Positions 33,519 to 45,423 of a stretch of 64,000 bases of DNA are shown here, one piece after another. This DNA is from Bidens hawaiensis. Lineage: Eukaryota; Streptophyta; Magnoliopsida; Asterales; Asteraceae. Both the position numbers and the translations under genes were made by a program. Numbering within the stretch: the first letter of the stretch is position 1; each line of letters opens with the position of its first letter. The DNA lies in NCBI GenBank assembly GCA_021521415.1, contig JAIQDT010003791.1:145034-209033 (forward strand), given 5' to 3'. The notes under the pieces were generated by a model. That model did not search any database. It saw nothing but the letters and a program-made list of their open reading frames with translations, and was not told the DNA's origin.

Positions 33519-35404
33519 GAGCACCGGGGGTGGTCCGTTATACACGGCCATCACCCGTGATGGCATCACGAACACTAACGCCGGTCCTCCTATCAAGCGT
33601 GATGGGGGGCGGCCGTGATGGCCATCACGCATTCAAATCCAATGTTAACGTTAATGTGACCGTTGAGGAGATAAAAAAAAAACTTAATTAACCTATATAA
33701 ATATAATCAAATCCATCTTCAAATCCAACTCAAATCCTCTACTACAAACAACATTCTAACATCACACAAATGGAGGGTTCAAAGAAACGAGGCTCGGGTT
33801 CAAAGAAAACCCAATCCCGACCAAAGGTTCGACAAAATCTTGGCGAGCCGGCAAGATTCCGATTACAAGATGAACCCAACACAACCCAACCATTCCAACA
33901 ACAACCTTTTCAACCACAACCGTTCCAAAACCAACAATTTCAATCTCAAACATTTAATCACCGTTTTCATTGACACCGTATCAAAACCAACTGTTTATTC
34001 CACCTTTTTCTAGCCAAATATTTCAAAATAATCATTTTGAAACGTTTCAATCTCAACCGTCACAAACGTCCGTCGATCCTTTAGAGGATAACAATGTTAT
34101 ACATCAATTTGCACGTGCTTTTCGTGATGAAGACGACGATGTGGATGAAGATGAACCCGCGGAGGAGCCCGCGGAGGAGGATGCCATCGTCCGTAGAACT
34201 TGGTCGTCCGCGGAGGAGGTCGCATTGACCAAAGCTTATTTACACGCCTCCGAAACAAAAAAGCACGGAAACCAACAAAAACGAATTTTGTTATGGAGAC
34301 GTGTTATTACACATTTCGAAAAACTTTCCGGTGCAACCGATCGAAACATGGTTAAAATGACTTCCAAGTGGGGATATTTGAATAGAAAAATGTCAAAATT
34401 TAATGCTTGCTACATCCAATTGGTAATTATTTTTTTAAATTTATTAGTTAAATTTTTTTTATAATTTATTACTTTATTTTTACAATTTTGATATATATAT
34501 ATTTTTCGAAATGTTTTGTAGAGCCGAGATCCACAAAGCGGAGCGAGCGAGGCGACTATCATAAAGAACGCCTTGAGCAATTATATCAAGATTTTCCGAT
34601 ATAAATCTTTTCCCCACTTGGATGCGTGGGAGATTGCGAGACACCACCCGAAGTGGGAACCGGTTCCCGTGGTCGACATGGACAGACCGACGGCTCCAAG
34701 GAAAAAAGGATCTTCTTCAAAAAGATCAAAAACTTCCGATTCCGGGAACTACACAACGTCTACCGACGGCTTGTCAAGCAACACGCCGAACATGAACTTG
34801 AACGATCAACCCGGAGACGATCCCGACGAAGACACACCCACACCCACACGGCCGCATCGCAAGAAAAGTGGGGAATCGTCAAGATTAGGAAAGGAAACGG
34901 TGGCCGAGGACTTCAACGAATACAAGTCGGCTAAGTTGGCGGAAATGGTCGAGACGAAGGAGCGAAAGCAACTAGCTCTTGCTTCAAAATTAAAACGTGA
35001 CGAGGCGTATATCAACCATTTGAATGAAAACCAAAAAAACGCCGATTTAACATTCATCATACAACCGCACGAACATCTTAACGAACCCTTTAGATCGATT
35101 CTATTTCAACGCAAACACGAGCTATGCGAGAAGTGGGGTTTGGAAGTGCCGTAGGTTTTTATTTTGTCGGTTTTTTTAATTTATTTATCTTTGTAATATT
35201 TATTTAATCTTGTTTTAATTTTTATTTAATTTAACCTTGTTTTAGTATTTATTGTAAAAAAAATAAAAAAAAAATTCCATCACACCACCACCACCACCAC
35301 CACCCTTACCAAAATTCCATCATTAGTGATGGAAAATGGTGAGGTGAGATAGCACACCGTGATTGGTGGGAGCAAGTGATGGTTTTTAAACCATCCCCAC
35401 CCCC
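33519..35404 (+). mobile_element. PIF/Harbinger-like element carrying only the Myb-like ORF
   Basis: The flanks TTA (33516-33518) and TTA (35405-35407) fit the 3-bp target site of this superfamily. Both ends carry a GGGGGTGG motif in inverted orientation. The subterminal regions hold many copies of GTGATGG/CCATCAC on both strands. Inside is a two-exon Myb-like ORF; no DDE transposase is present, so it would be non-autonomous. The terminal repeats are imperfect and the exact ends are uncertain. Confidence 0.6.
33770..35154 (+). pseudogene. Harbinger-type Myb/SANT-like ORF (broken by one frameshift)
   Basis: Starts MEGSKKRGSGSKK, followed by a Gln/Phe/Pro-rich low-complexity region. The frame is lost at about 33958-33960 (FNHRFH then stop) and resumes as PFSLTPYQNQ, consistent with a one-base loss. 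Then comes an acidic stretch, a Myb/SANT-like domain (RRTWSSAEEVALTKAYL, ILLWRRVITHF), an intron 34423-34521, and a second exon 34522-35154 (SGASEATIIKNAL) with a Lys-rich segment and a C-terminal region that looks helical (KRDEAYINHLNENQ). Such proteins are often annotated in plants as 'glutathione S-transferase T3-like' because of fusion entries; they are Harbinger partner proteins that bind DNA. Confidence 0.75.
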
Positions 35405-36687
35405 TTATCTTTAACATATTCTGGCAGATTATATCAACGGGCCTTCCATTGGTGAATTATCCCCTCCCAAGAAAACATAAATTTGCAATTCCCTATACAA
35501 AATAATAATTATTTTATGTAAAGTATATGATTTTGTAAGTAATTTATTATTCATATACTTAAATATAAGTTGCTTTAGACTGAATAAACAGTGTATATTA
35601 TTTTGTTTTTGGGTCCTCCGATTTCTGCTTAAATTGAAGTTATGTAAGTAGCATGTGACACTTAATTTCATTAAAGGACAAGTGTCCTTATGTATACTAT
35701 ACTCCAAAGAGGCACTTGTTTCTATAGGAAATACTCATTGAACGTGATAGATGAAACTGATGAAATTTAAGTAACTTTTTTGTTCTACAGGAATACTCAT
35801 TGAATGTTGCTAAAGGAGATATTGTGCTCAACCTTTTTTTCTAGTCATGATCGTATTGTATTCACCATATAGTGTTAGGTTGCGCATGCCTTGGTTAGGC
35901 CGGGTTCTAGTTGTGATCGCAAAAGAGAAGATTGATGGGTGCTGGGCAGCAGGTCCTAAGCCCAGTCTGTTTCGAATATCTTGTTTACTAAGTTACAAAC
36001 CATATATACAATCCTTTTTCTATGTATATCATGGTATGCACTTGCAATCATAAATATCTAGTTGTCATCTGTGGACATACGTTTAAATCAAAACACTTTA
36101 AATTTTTATGTTCCTTTATTGCTTTTGTGTGTGAGTGTGTGTGCAAGACCCTAAAATTATATGTTACATTTAAAGTACAGAAAAATATTAACTTATTATC
36201 ATAATTTACGTTAAATACTCAAAAGCCTTTATATCATATATCAGAAAAAAGATATTATTTATGAATGGATACAAAACAATCCATATTATGATTCATGTGA
36301 CCATGTGATGCCCCTGCTCGTGTGTTTACACTTTACATAGTTGTATTTTCTTTTTATATTATATTATACTGTGATATCTTAAACATGTATAAAAGAAATT
36401 AACATTTAAAATTTTTCTGGCTGTTCCATACATTCTCTCAAGCCACCGGATTGTTTTATTTGTAAATAGAGACTTCTCATGCACTTTACCCGAATTCACG
36501 GGTATGAGTCTCACCAAACCTAAATAGCCCCTAAACGGGTTATAACATCTCATTATATTAAAAATTAATCTTACCAAATAATTTATATGTAAATCCTATA
36601 AAATAGGGATATACTACAAATTAATATTCGTTTTAAAAAAATGCTATTTATAATTAAGAAACAATTTTATAGTAAAAGTTAACATAA

Positions 36688-37219
36688 GAAAAATTGGAAA
36701 TAAATAATCTCACATTTTGTGTATTAGCCGATAATAATCCCACCTTTAAAAATCACTTGCAATGGTCCCACCTTTTAACTATTTTTGTCTCACTGGTCAT
36801 CCGTTAAAAAATACTTAACGTCGTTATGTTTTTTCTCTGGTTTCAAACCGAAGTTTTAGGGCTTTTGATCGGAAGAACGATATGGGTTGACCGATGTAAA
36901 ACTTATTTCGAAACGGTTATTCAAATGGCTTGATTTTTGTTAATTGGAAATTCAAGCACCTGAATTGAAACATTGTTTCGTCGTTTGGATCACCATTTCG
37001 AGATAAGTTTTACGTCGGTCGACTCGTATCGTTCTTCCGATCAAAAGCCCCAAACATCGGTTTGAAACTAGGGAAAAAACATAACGACGTTAAGTTTTTT
37101 TAACGGAGGACCAGTGAGACAAAAATAGTTAAAAGGTGAGACCATTGCTAGTGATTTTTAAAGGTGATATTATTATCAGCCAATACACAAAAGGTGGGAT
37201 TATTTATTTCCAATTTTCC
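36688..37219. mobile_element. Mutator-like foldback MITE with 9-bp target duplication
   Basis: The two halves are nearly complete inverted copies (arms of ~230 nt, about 90% alike by eye, short centre near 36930-36975), starting GAAAAATTGGAAATAAATAATC and GGAAAATTGG. The 9-mer TTAACATAA flanks it at 36679-36687 and 37220-37228, the length expected for Mutator-like elements. No ORF inside. Confidence 0.85.
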
Positions 37220-38399
37220 TTAACATAATAATAAGCGGGTCATTGGTCTTCATCAAACCCAAATAGCTTTTAAACCGGATTATAACATCCTATTTATTTG
37301 TGAAACATTTTAATCATCAAACTCTAAGTATATTATTACCTTTCTTACAATAAATAAAATTAAAATCCAACAAAATATATAAATATTGGAAACGAATAAT
37401 GTAAAACAAAATCCGTAATACGGAGGATAAAAACTAGTAACATTACATGTGTATGAATGTTCGTACGGTTCTCTCTGAATTTAATCTCTCTCTTACGAAA
37501 TCACATAAAAAAAATATTATGGATACAACTTTATATATAGTAAAACACGAGTATAAGCAAAACTTAAATTGTATATATTTAAATTTATGAAAGAAATGTT
37601 TTTATAGACAAGTAATAACAAACTTAAGCTATAATGTCAATATGAAACATGTTTTTGTATGTAAAAGGTTGCAAACGTTGTTTGAGAACTTATGATTGGA
37701 GTTTTGGTATCATCCTTCGTATGATGTTAGGTCCATCTCATTCTCATGTTATGCTTTAATCTTTATAGGTTTTAATCAAACTCAGTTAGGTATAAGTAAA
37801 TGTACTGTTAGTTATATATCAAGATATATAGATTGTAAATCTAATAAGTGACAAGTTTTATTATTAAACGAAAATATGTATTTTAAGTTCGAATATGATC
37901 CCAATCGAGTTTTACGACAGTGAGCCTTCGGGCAGCGAGTTTTTCCCGAAACAGGAGATAGTGAACTTGGGTTACCTAACGCTGTCTACGATCACGGACA
38001 TATAGGGTCATATTTTACGTTGGATACCATAGGTAGTCAGACTTTATTCATTGGTCGATTAAAAGAAATATATTATAAATAGTTTGGTGACTACTATTTT
38101 TGTTACACACGCAACTTGTGTTTGCCATTTTACATGGGACTATATCAACCAACTTTTGAACAAAAGTTTAATGTTACCTAATGTTTTGTCTTTTATAATG
38201 TATTGTGTAAATGTATATTTTTTATTTGATTAAATATCATGAAAGACACAAAAGTAACATGTAATATGTCCAAATAGAAGGCAGCCTTAGTTCCGTATTG
38301 GCTTCTTTCTTGTAAAGTCATCTATAATGATAACCGATTATAATTTTTTTCTTTCGTTGTTAAAAGACTAAATTAAAGATAATTTTAATCAAATAATAC

Positions 38400-39060
38400 A
38401 AATAAAAATATCCAGGCCTACTTACAGATTATTAAAAACACGTTAAAAGGATTTCACTATGGATCATCACCGTCACCGACACCGACACCTAAGACTGCTT
38501 AATAAAAGAGCTGAGTCGAGTTATCTTCAGCTTGGATTCGAAATCAGATGAGCTGATTTCAAACGAGCTTTCACTAGGAGCCACAAACTTTTCAAAAACT
38601 CTACCAAAAGACTACATAAAGTCTAGTTTGAATCGAATAACACAAATTAAAATTCAAATATCCAAAATAATGGGGCCACTTGTAAGATCATCAACGTTGA
38701 CACCAACACCATCTAAGGCTACTTAACTAGCGAGTTGAGGAAAGCCAAGTCATCTTTAGCTCGGACTTGAAGTCAGACAAGTCGATTTTAAACAAGTTTT
38801 CTACGAGCGAATAATAAAAATTGAAATAAACATATCCAAAAATAATGGAGCCACTTGCAAGATTGTTACAAAGAATGGGATTTCACTCTAGACCGTCAAC
38901 GACACGGGCACTATCTAAGTCTGTTTAATGAGCGAGCCTAGCCAAGACGAGTAGCTCAAACTCAAAGCTAGGCGATGATTGCATCACAACCTTTAAAACA
39001 ACTCTACCGATACTTGCACCCACCCCCATCCCCACCCTACCTAAGGCTACTTGTTGTGGT
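38400..39060. repeat. Degenerate tandem repeat, about three units
   Basis: Recurring blocks in the same order: ATATCCA...ATGGxGCCACTTG, then a CACCxACACC-like stretch, CTAAGxCTxxTTAA, and GAGCGAG. Unit markers at ~38408, 38657 and 38829. Too diverged to set a clean period. Confidence 0.5.
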
Positions 39061-39717
39061 TAAAGTCAATCAATGAATTCATCCTATCATATTACGTCAC
39101 ATGACGCTGACTGAATCTGACCCTTCACTCCTACCCACTTGCACCCCTGTTCACTTTAGCCTATCCTGTAAGTTAGCCGTTAACACCCCTAAAACATCCT
39201 ACCACTCACCATTAGCCACCGCGAGTGAGCCACACCCTTCCCTCAAAGCCCCGTTAACACCCCCACAACACATGGTCTAAGTTTCTTTTTTATTTTTTTT
39301 AACTTTGGAATAAAACTCTTCACTACTTGACCCATCCTTTTCCACTTTCCCAAAGCAAAGTACAAACACAGCTCACATCCATAAAACCCTCCCCCCCCCC
39401 CCCCCCCCAAAAAAAAAGTTTAAAAAAAAAAGTTAAATCTCCATAAATTTGCCTCAAAACCCAAAATCCAAACACCAAATCTTGTCCGAGTTAAGTAACT
39501 TGAGTTCCATTTAATTAAAAAAAAAAAAAAAAACAAATCCTTTTCCTCTTTTTATCTTCTTCTTCTATGACAAAGAAACAACCAAAAACTGCAACTTTTC
39601 ACCTCTTTCTTCCTACATTCCATGTCTACCTCCATTGACAGTTAGTCACATACTCACATAACAATATAACATCATTCTTTAACTTCATATTTTCAAAAAA
39701 ATCTCATTTTTTTCAGC

Positions 39718-42700
39718 ATGGGTGTGTATATTTTGGCTCTTTTATTAACTCTAACCTCCAATCTTGTAACTTCACAAACTGAAACAAGAAATGATGTTCT
39801 TCAAGGAAGAGTGTTTATTGATGGCAAAAGTGCCATTGCTCATATTGATAGTGACTTCATTTGTGCTACAATGGATTGGTGGCCACCTGAGAAGTGTGAT
39901 TATGGGACTTGTAGTTGGGGCCATGCTTCTCTCCTCAATGTGGTATTTTTTTTTAATAACTTGTGTGTGTTTTTTAAGGTGTGTAGTGTGTGAAATTGAT
40001 GATATTACACCTGAATCTACAAGGGTTTGTGTAGATTTTAAATTGTTACATTTGTTGGATACTTGGATATTAATTATTCATTAGTAATCATTAACACTTT
40101 TGTCAAGTTAGTTTTTAACTTTCTTGATTTCTTGATCTTGTAACTATGAATTTTGCTATAATGAGCAATCTTGAACAACTTATGAAGATTTAAAAGATAA
40201 GAGAATTATAAAGATTAAAAAAGTTAATTACCTTTTCATGTTTGCATTATATATTCATGAATCTATAATATTTTGTAGTTTTATGTGTTTGCTAGTGTAA
40301 AAAAGTTACGCAATGAAACAATTCTGTTTAACTTTTCTTCTGTGCAGGATCTAAACAACAAAATATTTCAAAATGCAATCAAAGGTATGAACAGAAGTTG
40401 AATTGGTCATTTATTACATTATTACATTATTAAACATGGATCAATCAATTCTTTTAACATTTACAATAACTACAAAAATGGCTACTTTAAAACTTATTAA
40501 AAGTCAAAAGATTCCAAATTTGGTAGCTTTTAACCAGGTTTATTTGAACAAATTATGCAGCTTTTTCAACATTAAAGATAAGAGTAGGAGGGAGTTTGCA
40601 AGACAAAGTTGTTTACCAAACAGAATATGATCCAAAACCTTGCATTCAGTTTTCAAGAAACACATCAGCATTATTTGGTTTTACTGAAGGTTGTTTGCCT
40701 CTATCCAGATGGGATCAATTAAGCAACTTTTTTAAAGAAACAGGGTAAATTAGATTAACCATTTGTTTGTTTCTTTTTTATTTCAATAAAGTTGGCATCT
40801 TTATTAAAAAAAATAAAATTGTAATGATGGTTTGCATTTAGGGCTGAAATTATATTTGGTTTAAATGCACTTGCTGGCAAGAAAATACTAGCTGATGGTT
40901 CAGCAGTTGGAGCTTGGGATCCTGCAAATGCCGAATCTTTGATCCGTTACACGGTTAAAAAGAAGTACACCATGTATGCTTGGGAGCTTGGTAAGTTTAT
41001 TTACATTTATTTACATGTTCAAGATTTTTTATATATTTAGCGAAAATGATCTTAGTTAAAAAGTGTCAAAATGGTTCATCTAACGGGTCAAAAGGGGTCA
41101 AGAACGGTTGACCGGAAATATTTTTTAGTCAATGATGCAAGTTAGATGTTTACTCCTTTATTAGCCGTTAAAATAACATTTTGAATGACTTTTGACTCGT
41201 GTATCTAGGCCTGTAAACAAACCGAACGAGGCATGTTCATTTCGTTCGTTTGACTTTAACCGAACAAAATGATTGAACATGAATAAGTGAAAAGAGTTTT
41301 CTTGTTCGTTTTCGTTTGCTAAGAAAATGTACCTATTCTTATGTTCGTTCGCTAACAGTATAAAATATAAGTGAATGGTTCGGTTCATGAATGTCAAGGG
41401 ACATAAACGAATGAACATAATTGAGCGAACACTAATTAAAAATAAACGTGAACATTAATATGTGGAGTCTAAAAATTACTAAAACCAGACTAAATTGTAA
41501 TGGGTGATATTTTATTTTCATAAAATTATACTAAATTGTAATGGACCTAAAAGATTTAAATGCATATATTCACGAACAAACTTTTAAACAAATGTAAACT
41601 AGCGAACACCAATGAACGAACATAAACGAACGAATGAGACATCTGTTCATGTTCATTCTTTAACTAAATGAACAAAATATGTTGTTCGTGTTCGTTCTTT
41701 TATTAAATAAATGAACATAAACGAACTTCCCGTCGTACGGTTCACGTAGGGCCAAGTAAACCTTCAGTTTGTTTACATTTTACTGATGTATCTTGTTATT
41801 TTATAAGTTTAACCCGTTAGAAATAAAACATAACCTGAATCAACCCACTCATAACTAAACGGGCCAAATTTGAATGGTCTAATTTTTATCAATTTAATAT
41901 CTTGTAGGAAATGAGCTAAGTGGAAGTGGAGTTGGAACAAGAGTATCTGCATCTCAGTACGCTTTCGACACAAAAACCTTAAAAACCATAGTTCAAACAG
42001 CCTATGAAGGTACCGAGCCAAAACCTCGAATAATTGCACCTGGAGGTTTCTTTGATCCCAACTGGTTCAAGGAGTTTATAGACCGAACGCCCGACACACT
42101 AGACATAATAACTCACCACATATACAATCTTGGCCCAGGTAAATATTATACATTGTTACAAATCAAGCAAATTTATTTCATTTCCAAGATAACAATTTTA
42201 TATAGTTTAAAACTTTTTTAATTTTATAAAGGGGTTGATCAACATCTTGTTGAAAAGATTCTTAACCCGTCTTATCTTGATGGCGAGGCCGATACATTCA
42301 AGAATCTTGAGAGCATTCTCAAGACTTCTGCAACTTCTGCTTCTGCTTGGGTTGGTGAAGCTGGTGGTGCTTATAACAGTGGGCATAATCTTGTTACAAA
42401 TGCATTTGTTTTTAGTTTTTGGTAAGCACGTGTGAAATGACGAAAATACCCTTTACGAAAAGGATTACTGTTATTGGATGTTGGGTTGGTTTAGGTACTT
42501 GGATCAGCTGGGAATGTCATCCGTTTATGACACGAAAACGTACTGCAGACAAACGTTGATTGGTGGAAACTATGGGTTGCTTAATACTACAACTTTTGAG
42601 CCGAATCCGGATTATTACAGGTTTGTAACTGATTTTTGTGTTGTTATTTGACTTTTGAAGTCAAAGTTGTAGACTTTCATGCTTTAAAGGTTATAACTTG

Positions 42701-43900
42701 ATGGGGTTTTGTTCTTTTTTACCAGCGCGCTTCTTTGGCAACATTTGATGGGTAGAAATGTACTTTCTTCAAACTTTAACGGGACCAAGAAAATACGATC
42801 TTATGCGCATTGTGCCAAAGAATCAGTAAGCTTCCTATATTATTTGAACAATGCAATGTTTATAATCTTGTTATAAAAATAGTTATTTATAAAATTAAAC
42901 AATGGACAAAAAATTTGTTGGGTCGGCCCAACCTGACCCGTCCCATTACCAGTTTGGGCGTGCATGGGTTGGTTTGGGAATTGGGCTCAACCGAAAATTT
43001 AATGTTTTTTTGAAACTCCTTCGGTTTTTTTTTTTGGTTTCTGGTTTGGATCGTTCGGTTTTTATTTTTTCAGTTTTACCATTTGGGCTTGAAATTCTTG
43101 GCCCGAAAAAAATTGGCCTCAAATAATAAACTTGGGCTTATAGCTTTTTTGTTAATTAATAATTAATTGATTATTATATGTTTGGGCCTAAAATAATTCG
43201 GTTACACAGTTTATTAAATTCTTATAAATCGCTTAACATTCAAAATTAAAAATGAAAATCCATAAATTCGGTTCGGTTTGGTTTTTCGGCTATAAATACA
43301 TGCAAAATTGAAACCGGACCCAAAATTCGTTTTTTACAAAACACAAACTCGAACAGTCAGTTTTTGTTTGGGTTCGGTTATTTCGGTTTCATGAACACCC
43401 TATAATGCCAGTTACCCAACCAACATGGCACATTTAGTTTGCCACCTATTTTACCATTTATCTATGAAAAATGCAACGAAAGGGTAAAATAGTCATTTCT
43501 CACGACGCTCATAATATTACCGCAGAAGGGAATAACACTACTACTGATCAATCTAGACAGCAAAGCTGCGGTTGATGTAAGCTTGTCTCTAGATAGCACT
43601 TGGACTTTGAATAACCTCAAATCGCGCGTTCATTATCATCTTCATAAAGCAAACACACCGCGCAGTTCCAAGATTAGTGGAACAAACACACGAGAAGAAT
43701 ACCATTTAACGGCTAAAAACGGAGACATACACAGTCAAGTGATGTTGCTTAATGGTAAAGAACTGAGAGTGAATTCAAACGCGGAGATACCACAGTTGGA
43801 GCCTGTGTATGTGGATTCTTCAGAGGCTATAAGTGTTGCTCCTTTTTCTATTGTGTTTGCTCATATACCATATCTTACTTTGCATGCATGTAGTGTTTAG
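39718..43900 (+). CDS. Heparanase-like protein (GH79 endo-beta-glucuronidase)
   Basis: Nine exons with GT-AG junctions: 39718-39942, 40348-40384, 40561-40744, 40842-40990, 41908-42138, 42232-42421, 42495-42620, 42726-42825, 43526-43900; 1617 nt, 538 aa, usual for the plant family. N-terminal signal peptide ([20 protein letters not shown]). Proton donor E201 in WELGNEL and nucleophile E318 in [12 protein letters not shown], the two GH79 catalytic glutamates. Plant members are secreted or cell-wall enzymes that release glucuronic acid from arabinogalactan-type glycans (family knowledge). Exon 2 is only 37 nt. Intron 4 (917 nt) carries a MITE-like insert and intron 8 (700 nt) a repeat-rich segment. 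The gene is intact and stands alone. Confidence 0.93.
41208..41753. mobile_element. MITE-like insert in intron 4 of the heparanase-like gene
   Basis: The ends GGCCTGTAAACAAACCGA and, inverted, GGCCCTACGTGAACCGTA are similar. The interior is dense in GTTCGTTCG/CGAACGAAC words on both strands, able to form nested hairpins. No clear target duplication was found. Confidence 0.45.
42920..43400. repeat. Repeat-rich segment in intron 8 of the heparanase-like gene
   Basis: Rich in GGTTCGGTTTGG-type words near 42950 and 43265-43390, with CAACC/CCGAA partners. A MITE relic is likely but its ends are not resolved. Confidence 0.35.
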
Positions 43901-45423
43901 ATGCTATAATATATAGATACATGGAATGGAACTGAGAATCAGTTTCATTCTGATTATTGATTTAAATTATATATTCATAGGGTTTATTTTATTTTATTTT
44001 GTATTCATGAATCTTCTTAAGATGAGATGCAATATGATTACTAGTTTATTTTGATAGCCTTTTACTCTTCATATAAGTGTGTATCTTCAGGTCTTCAACC
44101 ATAAGAAATAATTCAAGTTTCAATGTTTTTCAATTTTGTATGAATCTTCCTATAAATGCTTGGACTTTACATTATTATTTATATAATTCAGTTTTTTATA
44201 ATAGAAAAAAAGAGTTTAAATAATAAGAAAAATAGGTTAATATTATATGACTATGCTACCGTAATCACTAGTTTGGTCTAGTGACGAAAGTACATGACCT
44301 CCAATCAAAAGGCTGTAGGGTCTGTAGGACCCAGGAGATCACGATTCAACCAACAATCAAGAACATAACAAAGAAGAAGAACAACACAAACTTTATTGAT
44401 CGAACAAGACACAATATAAATGTTTACATCGAGCCTCTATTTATAGTTTTCCTTATGATGGTTAATTATGATAACAGATTGGATCGATAAACAATAATAT
44501 GAAATGATTTCTTTATTAATATGAATAAGTTTTGTGATGATGTTACAAAGGACCGGGGAGAGGTATTTATACCCTCCGATGACGGTTATTGCCGGTGACA
44601 GTTATTCCGACGATTATTCCGGCAAGGGACGCGATGGTTCTAGTTTTCATATTTACATTATTTACACAAACTATTACCTAATTACAATTATGGCACAAAC
44701 TATACTAACTGAACTTTCTAACAAAGTTAACTAAACTCTAATAAACTTAACGGGATTTTTTAACGAGATCGGGATTATTTCCAACAAATTAACCACCTCT
44801 GGCGGTTATAAGTACCATGGCGGTTATATAACTACCTGGTAGTTATATAACTAACTTTTTAGCCGCCTAATATTTACATCAGGACCCCCTAACTTACAAA
44901 TGTTGCATAAAACACCCTGAACTATACTTTGTACTAATTACAAAATTGCCCCTCAACATTTAATCAAACTTGATCACACAATTAAGGCCAACAGAGTCTA
45001 GTCTTACATGAGATAAGGAGTAAAGAGATACTAGCCGTTCATAATAATAATAACAATAATAATAATAATAATAATAATAATTACATGAGACTAGGCGAAT
45101 AGGTGGCGTTCACCAGTTGGATCTTAAACCTAGCGAGTTTTATCTCATCGCATTGTTGTACCTTGAAGCGTTGGCTTTACGTGAGGATTTTTCCCCGGTT
45201 TCAAAAACGATTGTATCCTGATATAATAAATTTATTCAATAGCCCATTTAAATGATTAAAAAACCAAAAACAAACTATGATATATACCACATGCATAATG
45301 CGTCGTTTGTATAAACAAATTAAAAAATTATAAGCATAAAGTGACAAAAGTATGTTAATATTATTATGTCAATGAACTTTCAACTAAACAAACACTTTTT
45401 ACACCGATTTTCATCTCTCTTCA
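43901..45423. other. Intergenic DNA with a possible LTR fragment and an AAT microsatellite
   Basis: It follows the heparanase-like gene and precedes dioxygenase gene A. It contains a candidate reverse-oriented copia-like LTR (~44324-44786) and an (AAT)n tract (~45043-45081). No gene is supported. Confidence 0.55.
44324..44786 (-). mobile_element. Candidate copia-like LTR fragment
   Basis: Read on the minus strand it starts TGTTGGAAATAATCCCGATC at 44786, a start commonly seen in plant Ty1/copia LTRs. The other end (TGTAGGACC on the plus strand) is uncertain and no matching target duplication was found. Confidence 0.3.

Larger units (their letters stand above)
35408..39717. other. Intergenic DNA with repeats
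   Basis: No supported gene. It contains a Mutator-like foldback MITE (36688-37219), a degenerate ~200-bp tandem repeat (38400-39060) and a C19/A-rich tract (~39388-39430). The last part is the upstream region of the heparanase-like gene. Confidence 0.6.

Noticed and set aside
34626..34934. 102-codon ORF
   Set aside because: Other-frame shadow of the second exon of the Harbinger-type ORF.
37860..38030. GC-richer patch that looked like a gene fragment
   Set aside because: No open frame or family could be assigned.
38532..38726. 64-codon ORF
   Set aside because: Lies in the degenerate tandem repeat; no domain.
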